Shown piece by piece: positions 46,112-59,000 of a DNA stretch of 64,000 nucleotides. Within the stretch, counting starts at the first letter, position 1; each line of letters begins with the position of its first letter. The notes below the pieces were generated by a model that worked only from the letters and a program-made list of their open reading frames with translations, had not been told where the DNA came from and searched no databases. Origin of the DNA: Rhizopus sp. PT2906 (Eukaryota; Mucoromycota; Mucoromycetes; Mucorales; Rhizopodaceae); contig JAMYHX010000142.1 of NCBI GenBank assembly GCA_025529335.1, positions 22,246 through 86,245 on the forward strand, given 5' to 3'. Position numbers and translations under genes: made by a program.

Positions 46112-47197
46112 TTAGCCATGACTTAGAGGCAGGATGATTAACTCGAGTAGGTCGCTAATCCATCTTTCCCTAACATTAATCCATTCTTCATCCATGACGA
46201 GTGTATGTCTTTCCAAGTCAACTAATGCACCTGCTATATGCCTCTCTGATCGCGCACTGCTTACTAGTGTTAGCCATGTCTCTCTTTCTTCGATCCATGC
46301 TTCCGATACGGCTGTCCAAAGTAAGGCCATCTCCAGCTGAACGAGTTGAAAGGCCACTTGATCAATACTATCTGGCTCTCTAGCCAACCATGCTTGTCTT
46401 TTGGATAACCACTTCGGTGATTTATGTCTGTTGTTAATGTGTGATTCATACAGTCTGATCTTGCTGTTGAGTAACTTAATGCTGCTCAGGACTGAAGTTT
46501 CGTATGAAGGTGGCGCTTCATGAGATGTAGATGGTATAGAAAATGCTGGTGGAGGACTATCAGATCGAATGATCTCATCCTCAGTTGTTGGATTATCGTT
46601 ATGTTCTTCTTCTTCATTATCTTCTTCAATATCTGCATCACCATGCTGCTGTATATCGGTCAATTGCAGGTGATTATCCTCTGTATGATCACTCTGAAGA
46701 GAATCATTGTTAAAACTATGTTGGCTACTCCTATTTCCATTACTGTCATTGTTATTATTATTACTACTACTACTGCTGCTACTGGTACTGCTGCTACTGT
46801 CACTATTGATAGCATTGCTCATGGTCATACTGTTTAGGCTTTCTTGATGTTGCTGAAGTAGTATTTTATCAAATTTTTCCAATAATTGGTCCATCTTGAT
46901 TTGCATTTCAATAGTTGTTTGCATAAGGGTATTAGTTGAATCATATTCGGGTACATGAATTTCCCAAATGTTTTCGATTGTTGAATCAGACACCAAGATT
47001 CTCTTGGGTATTAGTTCCTGTAGATTAACATCAAGTTGAAATGGAATAAGTTTTGAACAAGACAAGAGAGCAGTTGCTTTTGGAAATATATTTTGAATAT
47101 CACTAAAGAGGATGACTTTATCTTGATTTATCTTTCTGATGGGTATTTGGTAAAGTGTATTTTTATATTCTACAAGTTTATATAATGTCTCTTCCAT
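46112..47197 (-). CDS. Uncharacterised 361-residue protein
   Basis: Intronless frame starting MEETLYKLVEYKNTLYQIPI. The N-terminal 90 residues look like a compact domain (DIQNIFPKATALLSCSKLIP). The middle has Ser and Asn runs and an acidic patch (EEDNEEEEHNDN). The C-terminal 110 residues are Trp-rich and repetitive in feel: PKWLSKRQAWLAREPD, LLWTAVSEAWIEERETWL and VMDEEWINVRERWISDLL, suggesting packed helices. I do not recognise the family. Convergent with the HMG-box gene, 120 bases between stops. Confidence 0.6.
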   Translation of the reverse strand: MEETLYKLVEYKNTLYQIPIRKINQDKVILFSDIQNIFPKATALLSCSKLIPFQLDVNLQELIPKRILVSDSTIENIWEIHVPEYDSTNTLMQTTIEMQIKMDQLLEKFDKILLQQHQESLNSMTMSNAINSDSSSSTSSSSSSSNNNNNDSNGNRSSQHSFNNDSLQSDHTEDNHLQLTDIQQHGDADIEEDNEEEEHNDNPTTEDEIIRSDSPPPAFSIPSTSHEAPPSYETSVLSSIKLLNSKIRLYESHINNRHKSPKWLSKRQAWLAREPDSIDQVAFQLVQLEMALLWTAVSEAWIEERETWLTLVSSARSERHIAGALVDLERHTLVMDEEWINVRERWISDLLELIILPLSHG

Positions 47198-47464
47198 TTT
47201 AAATATAGTAAAAAGAGAGAGAGAAAAAAAAAAAGGATTATTTACATGACTTTACAAATTATTTGATAATTTCAGACAACAAATGAAACAACAACTTTTT
47301 CAGCTACGTGTTATTCAAAAGTGTTGACCACATTTATCTTTTTGAGAAAAAATAAAATTCATTGCCCTTTTCAATAATAAAGAAAAAGATTGATAATTAA
47401 CTAAAGTGTAATTGTTATTGATATTTTATTGTGTGCGAATAATTTATAAACAAAAATTCGTGAT

Positions 47465-48218
47465 CTAGGATGGTTGCTCATATAATACATCACCATGTTT
47501 ATCTATAGCCTTTTTAAAGTATTTTGGAGGAATGGTTCCATTAATACCATCTGATAGAATAACATCATTTCTAGACTTGTAGAATTTGATTCCATCTAAA
47601 ATATGTTAATGAACTCTCTCTCTCTCTCTTTTATTATTATTATTATTATTATCATTATTACCTTTCATTGCTTTATCAGCATCAATAAAAATATATACTT
47701 CGCTTGACTTCCTTACACCACTTTTGACGTTAGGATCATTTGGTAGTCCAATAGCAAAATGAATATGTAATCTATTCATTTTAGATAACCCATCATTTTT
47801 GATTGATTCCCATGCTTTCATTGTTGTGCCATGGATAACAGGCGTAGTCACTTTGTCTAGTTTTTCTAACAATTCATCTGTATCAATTACGGGAATTGAA
47901 TGACCTTGTGTGGCTCGAATATAATATACATCATTCTCTTCCTTCAACTCAAACCTCTTTTTATCATTATGATCAACTACATATTGAATATCAGGATAGC
48001 TCACACCTTTGAATCGACGTAGTTTTAGCTATCATCCAGATAATTAATCATCGTCATCACCACCATCATCAATACATAAAAAAATAGCTTACCAAATCAT
48101 CAAGTTTTACAAACCCATCTGGGGCTATTTTCAAATCTTCTTTTAATGCTCCGTGCCGAAGAACATAGGAAAGCTTTTTGGAAAGACTGGTAACCTTTTC
48201 TTCTGGTTGACTAGACAT
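47465..48218 (-). CDS. TPT1: tRNA 2'-phosphotransferase
   Basis: Three exons (48218-48093, 48028-47662, 47595-47465) close to 207 residues. SLSKKLSYVLRHGA is the N-terminal signature; RLHIHFAIGLPND and VRKSSEVYIFIDADKA are the NAD-binding catalytic region of Tpt1/KptA, and YKSRNDVILSDG closes the domain. The enzyme transfers the 2'-phosphate left at the tRNA splice junction to NAD. Catalytic RHG and HIHF residues are intact. The second intron starts inside an (AAT)n microsatellite and holds a CT repeat. ATG 48218 is chosen over an upstream in-frame Met at 48308, whose leader looks non-coding. Confidence 0.93.
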
Positions 48219-48902
48219 GGTAAACAAAGAAACAAGCAAGAGAAAGTGAGAAAAAGACCTGTCAAATATAAAAATTGAAGCGGACTTTGATTTGTGTTTG
48301 CATTTCATCGCTGCGTCGTCATATACAGTGTATGGATGATCAGTAAAATGCTTTAATCATCAATAAAAAAAAAGTACGCTTTTTGACATTTAGTAAGCTG
48401 GTGGGATTTTATTTATTTCATCAAAGTACCATTTTCAGTGTCTCTAACGTCAATCGATGGTTCTTGTGTTAAGAGATTCAACGTCATTAAGTTTATCCTC
48501 CTTTGTGTTTTACACCATCAGTCCAGAACTATTCAGTGAGAGCGAGTTCTGACGTAATAGAAGAACAATATACTTCGCCAACTGAACTTAAAGGTCATTA
48601 TTTTTTAACTATCCGTCTATTCTTAAATGAACATTACAAGGGATGCTGCATTCTGCATGTATTTTTATGAGGAATACGCGGACGACAATGCCAAAAAATG
48701 CAAAGAGCAGAGGCAATGTCGAGGCATGCTACAATATCTCTCCAAAGGGACCAAGTGTTGTTTCAAAACTCCCAAATTATTGGTGATCCTTATACATACA
48801 GAACATACCGAAAATCCGAAGAATTAAGCTTAGTTGAAGAAGTCAAAAAAAAAAGAAAGCAACTTTTAATTTTGTTTTAGAAACAGATACACCGGAAAAT
48901 AG
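48219..48902. other. Intergenic region upstream of TPT1
   Basis: Contains the TPT1 promoter. Two overlapping 60-66 codon frames near 48627-48880 have no recognisable product. Nothing else supported. Confidence 0.4.
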
Positions 48903-49185
48903 GGCGCTTCCTTCGGGGCACTACCTATGTTGTCACTTTACATATTCACACTATCAAAGTCTCCGTCTAACCTAAAGTTGTCCAGCTCATTCTCTCCGAT
49001 ACAAAATGTGAATTCATCATAAATACACTTGAATGATCTTGGTTCTTTGTTGATCCAACTGACAACAAAAAATTAGAATAAAGCAATAATATTTTTTTTT
49101 TTATTTCTTCCTTCTTGAGGGAAAACAAGCTAATGTGGTTAAGAGTTTTGTTGGGCAATATCACAACTTCTGGTGCATATAGTGT
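48903..49185 (+). mobile_element. MITE-like element, copy C
   Basis: Starts GGCGCTTCCTTCGGGGCAC and runs through ACTACCTATG, CTATCAAAGTCTCCGTCTAA, CATAAATACACTTGAA, CTTGGTTCTTTGTTGATC and GTTTTGTTGGGCAATATCAC. It is the inverse of copy A at 18834-19093 with high similarity. The 3' terminal repeat is eroded. Non-coding. Confidence 0.75.
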
Positions 49186-49489
49186 TTCCCTTTTTCAAAG
49201 CAAAGCCAGACAGAAATTCAAGTAGTAGAAAAAGAAAGCTTTATTTATTAGACAATACTTATCATGGTAAGCCTAATCAATAGTATAAGCGAAATACATA
49301 AAAATTCACGATATCTATGCTCGAATATCAAGACTGCCTTCAAGTAGTGATAAGCTTAGGAAAAATGAAATAGCGCAGATATAATAATGAAAGTATCCAA
49401 GGAAATTACAACGGAGGACTTTTCGATCTGTACTCGACATTCTCTTACCTTATTTGAACCGTGGTTGCATAAAGAACATAATTTGAAAC

Positions 49490-50185
49490 ATGCTTGATCT
49501 CATTTCCCAAAAAAGGCGATCTGACTGATCTTGAAAATCGAAGACCCATCGCTCGGATCAACACCAATGCCTGTTTGCTCAATGTACGACTAATGTTCTA
49601 TATGAACCGTTTTGGGGATCCCAGCAAGTACAGTAGCCTGCTCATCATCTCTGCTCATTTCCACAGACGCTTTCATCAACATTGATGATCATATATCACA
49701 TTCATTTATTTTTAGAAGTGTAGTATCCACGCTACTGTTCAATACTTAATTACAACATCTAGAGTCCAACCTAATGTTACTATAAGATCTGTTACACCTT
49801 AATCAAATATAGTTAACTAAGTTTGAGTAACTCAGTTTCTTCATATATAATTATAGATTGTGTTATCATCTGTTCTCTTTATTTTATTCCTAATAAAGAC
49901 ACAGCACAGTCTCATCGTACTTTTTACTTTGTTTAAAACTATTTTCAAAACTCAAATACAACCAGAAGCATAGACTTGGCCGAGGTTATTTCAATTTTTC
50001 TCCTTCTGTTTAATATCGTTTTCGAGTCCTTTCTTCGTGCTATCTCAGCAAACCCTGCTATCAAAGGCTATCAAATCTCTTGGCCACACTTGTCTGCCCC
50101 ACTACTTGAAACTATAAAGATTCTAGCTTTATATCGATGATACTTTGGCGCTTTGAATCCATCTGATGATACGAATCATTACTGT
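49490..50185 (+). pseudogene. LINE-type reverse transcriptase relic
   Basis: Two islands of reverse transcriptase sequence in broken frames. The first (about 49494-49690) reads SFPKKGDLTDLENRRPIARI, the LxKKGDxxxLxNxRPI block at the start of non-LTR reverse transcriptases. The second (about 49990-50150) reads LLLFNIVFESFLRAI and ends at a shifted DDTLAL, the remains of the YADD catalytic box. The fingers/palm segment between them is lost. It is clearly dead. Confidence 0.75.
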
Positions 50186-50298
50186 TTGTTGAATAATAGT
50201 CCAAAAAAAAAACGCGACACGTCAAGACGCGTGGCATCAACAAGTCACGTTACAAAAAAGTCAACAAAGGGGTTTTTCTTCTTTTGTCAGATTGAACT

Positions 50299-51828
50299 AT
50301 GAGCGATGGTACCAAAATTGTATGCATCAGCTTCATGTAACTAAAATAGAAATTATTAGACCTTCTTAAAGAACTTCATGAGGAGATTAAGAAAGAACGA
50401 GAATCAGACATTACACCTGTCAAATCACAGACTATTGATATGGACTGCCGAACAGGGTTTCGTTTAAAGTGTGTATAATACAAAAGTTGCCTTAAAAGAA
50501 GCTAACCTTTTAAAAAAGACGTCGCCTTGTATCAGAGGCTAATTGTCAAAAAGGATTACAAAATGTACGATTCATTCCCCTAAGCCGAGTTCATCCCTAC
50601 ATTGCAGAGTTTCATACTATAAAAGTGGGCATCAAGCCTTCAAAGGACTGGGCTACGACAGGCGTGATCGATCAATACTTTCCTCAAGACAGTTTTTGTG
50701 TTGTTAGAATAACCGATTTGAGAGGAGAGTATGTTCATGTTTATATCACTGGAAAAGCATACAAACAGTATGAACGTGCTATTGGCATGGGATCTATTTT
50801 GGTCCTGAAACGACCAGAATCTTTGTGTCCTCCAGATGTAAAGGAAGAATGAATGAACTAGAGGGAGGTCTTTATTGATTTGTTTGATTAGACAGGAAAG
50901 GCTGCTGCACTTCATGTTGATCAAGTACAACAAATGTGGGTGATGGGCCAAAGCTTAGACTTGAAGCAGTGTCAAGGATATACAAAAAAGGAACAAAGAT
51001 GTCAGGAATGGATAGACATGTAAGGAGAAGGGAAATGAACGAGATATCTGTAATATAGTAACATATATGTGTATAGACGTCAAGGGGAATACTGTAATGA
51101 GCATTTAATGAAAATCTGCAGTTATTCCAAAAATGGTCGAATGGAATTAGCATCGGGGTAAATTTGACTTTACTGAGACTATGTATCAAAGGCTAAGCAT
51201 GTTCATAGTGATACTGGCTTTGATATTCGATGGACAACAGTCATCAAAAAGTCTGATGGTTCAATATCATATCAAGCGATGAAAAAGCCAGAACAGGTGC
51301 AAAGCAGTACTCAAAATGCAAAAAAGGCTCTTGCGTACTATGTCAAAGGAATAGGGTTAGTCACTGTCACAGGTGAACAGTTCAAGAAGAAACCAAAGAA
51401 GGAGAGTGACGGAATGGATAAGACAGCTATAGAGTAAGAGAAGAGAGGCAGACCACGTTGATTTTTAATTTAATTGCCTTTTTGCATATAGACAAATACT
51501 TAAAGGGAGATATGATCCTGGTGCACAAATGATTCGTAAATTAAAAGGAATTAAAGAAGAAGAGCCAGGTAGGTTCTGTCTAGTAATGCGTAATTGTCAA
51601 TCGCTAATATTATCAATAGAGCATTTGCTTTCTAAAGAAGCGCTAGTAAAGATGGGAATAGGTAATGGCGCACCATTAACTAAAGAAGAAGAGGAGAAAA
51701 AGGTAAGGAAAATAAAGATGTGATATATTTATAACATTATTTCATTATAGAAGCGAACATTTGATGAATTGAAAAATGCAACCAAACGACAGGAGACCAA
51801 GAAAAAGCCTCGATACATAGAACTCTAG
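50299..51828 (+). CDS. MCM10: DNA replication initiation factor MCM10, short form
   Basis: Nine exons inferred: 50299-50319, 50350-50468, 50519-50837, 50892-51019, 51077 to about 51157, about 51178-51433, 51492-51568, 51620-51702, 51751-51828; roughly 380 residues. The diagnostic MCM10 zinc finger is complete (CQGYTKKEQRC, then EYCNEH), preceded by an OB-fold region (VRFIPLSRVH, KDWATTGVI, VRITDLRGEYVH). MCM10 binds CMG helicase and DNA and activates origins. It lacks the long N-terminal coiled coil of animal forms. The junction between exons 5 and 6 does not close with a canonical intron, so either a mutation or an unusual splice occurs there. Confidence 0.85.
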
Positions 51829-53089
51829 TGTTGCATGATTCTATGTCCAGTAAAGAAACAATCCAAGGTTCTCTTTTTTAATGAACTGTTCAAATGGGCT
51901 CATAAAATAAAATGAATATTTGCGCCATAGCAAACTGCTCTTGTTTAAAAGTATATTATTTCTTAAATTTTGTTACAAACGAAGACCTTATCCTTTCTCT
52001 TGGTTCTTTCTTGACACTGGACTTGTTCTTCTGATTTTATTTCTCAGAAGAGCCAGCTCTTCCTATAGGAGGTATTAATATAGGGTTGCCATGTCAGGTT
52101 TGCTTGCATCCTAAAATATAGTATTTTCGTAGAGCATTCCAAATGATACAGGAACTTTGGTCCGTAAAAATAATTAGCTGCCCCAGGACGACTTTATCTG
52201 CTTCAGCAACGTAGTAAAGTCATTCTCTTCTTGATAATTACTTGCTGTATTTGGGTACTTCACCTCAACAAAAAAGAGATGCGTGTTTTTGCCTTTTGTT
52301 TGATGGCCAGTAAAAAGTCGGGCATCCTCCTATTGCTTTTTGCTACATCTATCCTGTTTATGAGTGATAGTATAAATTTATTATTCAAGTGGAAAATAGA
52401 AGTTCAGTCTGCTAGTGTTTTTGTAAAATTAATGGTTCAATTCTTGTAGTAAAAGAAAGATGTTTTTATTAGAATCAATAAATTAAACTATTAATACTTG
52501 TTTGATTTAACTGCATAGCAAGTTGTATTCCAAGGAACAAAAGAGTTGTGGTTTAATTTAATGCACAAACGGTGCGTAGTAGGCTACATGAGAGTGACAA
52601 CAAAAGTCAGTATACATAAAGGAAAAGAGTGGTAGTAACACTTACATCCCATAGATCACATCTTTTTCATAGTCGTCCAGAAATACCTTTGAGAAGATGG
52701 GCATGATGTACTTGTTTGTAAAATGTGGCCTCTGATTGCTTGCTGACAACTGACCTGTCCTTCATAAAATACTTGCAAAGGCCATGGATGACCTTGTTAA
52801 ATGGAAAAATGTCGTCAAAGAGATGCACTGGGATTGTAATACTATACATACTATATGCATACAGCGCGTAATGAAATAAAAGTGATGCATAAATGCTTCT
52901 CCTGCAACAGTTGACTTCCTTTTTCAGGATATGGCTCTACTATTGGCTAAGAACTGACATATGCTCCTATTGGCTGACATTTTAGTCTATTGAAGGTTCA
53001 CTGCACTTTTCTCTTTCTTTTCTACAAGCTCCTTATTTCTTTTTACTACTACTACTACTACCACTGCTACTACTACTACTACTTTACGT
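51829..53089. other. Intergenic region with a possible coding relic
   Basis: On the minus strand about 52330-52060, broken frames read PDFLLAIKQKAKTRISFFVE, VKYPNTASNYQEENDFTTLL and SFGMLYENTIF, resembling a family of hypothetical proteins I associate with Mucorales, but stops interrupt it. A (TAC)n microsatellite precedes the STT4 start (53045-53082). No RNA gene seen. Confidence 0.35.
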
Positions 53090-56000
53090 ATGAATAGGTA
53101 CCTGGAGTATATTTTACTGTTTACGATGTCTTAACAATGTGTAAATTAGACTTGGTTACGACTTGCATTCGCGCATTCTATCAAGTCTTGCAAGTGTATT
53201 AGCTGACCCCAAAGCTAATTCGACACAAGAAGAAGTTGAGAGACTTGTCTCAAAATGTCCACATGTATCAATTATTCCAATAGAAAATACCGAAATTATA
53301 TCAACTTTAGAAGAAAGTAGACAAGTGTACATGGTAATATAGCTTTGGTTCATTTGTAACACAAACTAAAAGAATTGATCATTTTAAAAGACCTACCGCT
53401 GTCAAAATGCATTGGACGCTTTAGTAAAGTACGTGGTTCATGCCTGCGAACGAATACAAATCGAGCTCTTGCCTCTGCTGCTGAGCTATCTGAAGACCTT
53501 ACCAAGCTTTCGCTGGGATAGTATTCTCCTTTCTAATGGTAAAAAGATCGTCCGCGTACATACTGTAGTCACTCAATATATATATTTGTAAACTAGGACC
53601 AATACCTCCTGATAGCATTACTTTCAGTCTGGTATCTGGACTGCTATGTATTGCAGATAAACATTCAGATTATAGTGACATAATATATGAAACATTGTGG
53701 AACTATGGAAGATACATCGTACAGCTAATGGAAACATGCAACAGTAGGTGATAGCTATCAGCCTATGTTGAAATAATGTGTCTAAGGGTATTTTATCTAG
53801 AGGAATACACCATCTACTTCATTTTACCTTCGTTGGCTGGCCTTGCGCGTGCCTTACAGGTATCGCCCTTTCTTTATAGACCATGTCATCTTCAAGCTTT
53901 ATGCGACAATATACAACCATTGATAGTAGACAAAACACTAGAGGCGATCAATCGCGCTATTGATATCTGTCTTCGAGAGCGTGACGTTAATGACTATAGT
54001 CGACAGGTTCTGGGGCACTACTGGGAGAGCGGAATTCCTCTCAGTTCGAATCGTATTATTCATGATCTACTCGTCATTCTACGTAATGTGATAGCTAGAG
54101 TCATCACTGCAGCAAAGCCAGGCAAAGCTAATCAAGAGATGAGCGCGTTAGATTTTCAGCCAGGCACATTGCATCTAACAAGCAGTATTGAGTCAGCTTG
54201 GACCCAACTGATGAAAAAAACAGCTCACACTATTCAAAGCTTGAGTCATTCAGAAGGAGAACAGAATCTGAGAATAGAAAAGACATTGAGAGGAATATAC
54301 GTAATGAGCTTGGGTTATTTTGATGATATCAGAAAATATGCAGAACGAAGAGAGACTGAAGGGAAGACATGGTCTCGGGATTCTTATATGAATGAAATTA
54401 TGGGAACAAGCTTGGTAAAGAACTTGACTATTTGATAACGTCCTTATGCTAAGTCCCTTTTATAGCAAGTGGCTGCTCTAGCTTCTGTCTACATGCATGA
54501 AGTAGACGATATATTGACAAACTATATCAATGAATGTCTTTTCAAGGGCCCAAGCTTATCTAACGCATGGATTTATAACGCATCCTTCGATGCAGCTGCG
54601 TTATTAGCTATAAAGTATGGTCCACACGTATGAAATCATTGCCACTATGCTAAAGTATATTTTAGTTTCCCAAATCTCAGTAATAATATGATAAGTATAT
54701 TTTGTCGATTCTTGGCTACGCCTTCTCTGGTACCTGACAAACCTACGACAAACTCTAAAGAGGAAACGTCGATTCATAAGTTTACCATCACACGCCTTGC
54801 CCAATGCGTTCAGGTATGTGGTGATACAGAAAGTAAGATGTATCTTGACGCGGATTCTTTTACTTAGGCGTTAAATCCTGATCACAGGTTCAAAGTGGCC
54901 ATGTCTACAATGTATTCCTTGTTGAATGGGATACCACGATACGCTGAGGCAGATTCAGCCGAACATATTCAAAGTAATGCTAATAATCAGACAAATTCTG
55001 AACAATTGAGTGAATCACAAAGAGAAGAGATTTGCATCAGTGCTCTCTCTGCTATCGTTGGTGTAGCAGTCTATCTACAAGATGAAGAGGTAGGATGCTA
55101 TATATATATATATATGTGTGTATGTGTGTAATCAGCAACCTATTAACACTGTCTTAGATATCACGACAAGCATGTTCGATGCTAGCATCTCGTCGCAAAT
55201 CGCTTTCATATGTTGCAAGTGCAACCTTGACCAGGAAATTGGTTGACCTCGCCATTGTTAGTCCCTCAAGTGTATTTCGAGATATCATTAATCTATTTTC
55301 TGCTTTGAATCATGATTATCTATTAATGGATAACAAACAATTGACCTATGGTGTATGTACTTTACCTATCTTTCTTACCAAATATCACCAACCATCATTT
55401 TTTAGGTTATAAATGCTCAATTAATCCTTGCTCAAAAGATAAACGCGAGACCAGAGTTATATGAAATTTATTTACACAACTTGTTGACCCTTTTCGTCGA
55501 GAATGCAAATACTGTTCAACGCATGATAACAACAAACAAAAAAGAATCCGAGATGCCTTGGCTCTCCAAGTTGGGCAAGCTTTTACCTGTCATCCGAGCA
55601 CTGTTGGAGCATGATGACTTTAATCCCCACTTGTCTCCAAGCGAAGATATCACGACCTTATACCGTAACATGTGGTTTCACTGCGTTTTGTTTGGTTTTG
55701 TTACAGAGTCTATCTGGATACGTGAATGGTACGATTCTATGCTTTACATTGCTCAAAAGACACCTGTACTCGTGATCGAAAGCGCCACAGACTACTTAGA
55801 AAGTGACCTTGAGTATAACACAATGCTTCGTGGTGGCAACATGGCAGACAGAGATATCAGTTTGATGAGACAAAAACTAACGACTTATTTGCCTTCAATG
55901 GCTTACGACGTCAAAAACTATTCGTTTGCTCAAGTCGTCTTTGCACTCACCGTCTATCACGTCGAGACGATGCGAAGTAAGATGGGCGACTGTAGCTTTA

Positions 56001-59000
56001 TCTTACGTTACTTTATGAACGATGGACTTACCAACAGTACGATGGCAAACTGTCTAGAGACGATTACGGATCGTGTGGTAACTACTTATATTCGTGATAC
56101 TTCTCAAAAGGCAGCGTCTCAGGCACTTGATGATGAACTCCGTAGTCAAATGAGCAATATACTTCAGCTTTGTTGTCATCGCCTTGCTAAAGTTCATGCG
56201 TTGGCTATAAAGATTTCCGACCGAATCGTGTCCAACTTCCCCCAAGTATTTGTAGACAAGCATCTGGTTACACTCTTGCTTGAGTTAGTTCAATTGCTAT
56301 GGAGAAGCTGTGAGGCCGAATACCGAGAAGAATACTCCCCCATATTTCACTTCACTTCTGAACGCATCAATGTGACGATTGAAGTTGGCGATTCATTTGC
56401 TTACAGAAAGGATATCTGTTCTCACGTTTATGAAAATGCTAAAAGATGGTTATTGATATCGACGGATCGATGCCCTATGGAAATGAGCGGATTATTGCAT
56501 GATTATCTTGTGGAATATGAACGCTATGGGTCTGGAGAAAATGGTGATATTACTCATGTAGGAAGAACACTGGCTCTTGAAGTAGGAAAGGCTGCTACCA
56601 AGAACGAAATACCTGTCAACTTTGTACCAAAAATACGCAATATACACCTGGATAGTTCTTCTGCTTTCATAGATGGCGTCTCAACAAGAAGATACTATAC
56701 AGGTGAAGTGAAAGGGCTTGATTATTTTGCAAGCTTATCGGATGATAGAGAAGAGAAACAACAAGGCTCTACTCTTCTTGAACAAGTCCCTATTATACTG
56801 TCAACATTAGACAGTTTGCTACAAGAGACAAAAGATCAGCATAAAAAGATACCCATCGATCGTTTACGACGAACTATGTTACAGGCAGCCAGCTTTGCTG
56901 TTTTACTGCCCTCAGTACACCCTGATTTAATATGCTATCTTGTTAGTATTCCCGTTCGTATATTCACGCCCGAGTCAATAGAAATTGGCATAGACGTATG
57001 GAGTTGGCTGTTGATTGAACGACCCGATATTGAAGAATGCTTGATGATAGAAATTGCAAATATGTGGACATGGGCACAGCGACACAGAAAGGGTTTATTT
57101 TGTCCAATGATTAATGCCAAGCATCCGTTTATGGGTACAATGACATATGCTCCCTCTGACAAGTCCATCATTGACAAGAACAATCGTGCTGTGACACTCT
57201 TGTTTGCTCCACATGTCGCTTGGATCAAATTTTTAACAGGCAGATTCTACGCTCTTCGCCACCGTAGTAAACAGCTGACGCGAATCTTTATCTCTCTCTT
57301 GAGTGATACCTTCCGCAACTCTCATTTGATGAGCACGCACCCATTTGCTCGTCAACCCCGATTTCGACTGTTGTATCTTGGGATCAAAGTACTGCAATCG
57401 ACTCAGATGGAAGCACTCTCAGAATGTCAGTTTAGAGATCTTGTCTACAATTCTGCGTTCGATTGGTTCTCATCACCGCCAAAATGGCATTATGGGTCGC
57501 GCAAGAGTTTTGCACTAGCAGAACATAAGGCACTAACAGACTTTTACCATATACTGACAAACGACACACCACGTCTAGTAGATTTGCTCACGTCTGTTAC
57601 GTCTTCTCCAAACAACAAGGGTACCAAGACGCCCGAGTATTACACTCTTTTTAAGAATAAGACTAAAGAAGATATCCTTCGTGAACATAAATTGGCAAAG
57701 CGTTTATTACTACTACTTATGGACAACGAGCTATCACGCCTTTCTGTTTGGTGTAATCCCTTGAATGCGGTTGGGCCTGGTTATATTGCAAATTATTCTG
57801 GCAATATCGAAAAGTCAATTACCACAGATGAAGGATGGAAGGATATAGTGAGATTTGCCTGGCAAATATCTCCCAAGGTAGCTGTCCAAATGGCAGCACG
57901 TTTTGCACAACCTGCTGTTCAAAGAGAACTACACATCCTGATTGCGAACAATACAATGGACGTCATTGATGTACCTGAGGCACTCGAAATCTTGCTAGGC
58001 GAGAAAGTACACGCTAATTCTAAGCTTGACTTGAGATATTTGAAATACTGGACTGCTGTTCCTGCTATTACTGCCACTACTTACTTTATGCCTGCTTTTG
58101 GAAATCATCCTTTCCTATTACAGTATGCTATGCGAACACTTGAATACTATCCTGTAGATACTGTCTTTTTCTATGTACCACAAATAGTCCAAGCTTTAAG
58201 ATATGATGAATATGGCTACGTTGAACGGTATATCATGGAAGCCGGACAAGTCTCTCAACTGTTTGCTCATCAAATTATTTGGAACATGAGTGCCAACTTT
58301 TACGTAGATGCTGACAAGGATTGTACAAAGGTAAGCTTTATTCTAAACATGTAATCATGTACTAATTGATTTTTTTTTCTCTAAAAAAGCCTGATACTTT
58401 AAAACCAACACTCGAAAGAATTATCCGCAACTTGGTAGCTTCTTTTACTGGAGCAGATAGAGAATTTTATGAACGAGAATTCAAATTTTTCAAAGAGATT
58501 ACTGCTATATCTGGCTACCTGAAAGAATACATCAAATACGGTCAAAACGAGAAGAAGCCTATGCAAAAGGTATTTATAAGATTCTGTACAAGTCCTTTGA
58601 TTAACAAAGAATTGTTTAGAAACGCTTGGATGAAGAGTTGGCCAAGATCAAGGTTGATGTTGGCGTTTATCTTCCCAGCAATCCTGATGGTCATGTTGTA
58701 GACATCAATCGTACATCGGGTAAACCTCTCCAAAGCCATGCAAAGGCACCCTTTATGGCAACCTTCAAAATTGAAAAAGAAAAAACCGGAAAGGACGGCT
58801 TGGATGAAAACATATTTAAAAATGACAATGAATACAATGATGAAGAGAACACGACAATCACACTTTGGCAAAGTGCTATTTTCAAAGTAGGTGATGACTG
58901 CCGACAGGACGTCTTGGCGTTACAGCTGATTGCTGTTTTCAAAAACATCTTTACGAGCGTTGGGTTAGACCTTTATGTGTTTCCTTATCGTGTGGTCGCC

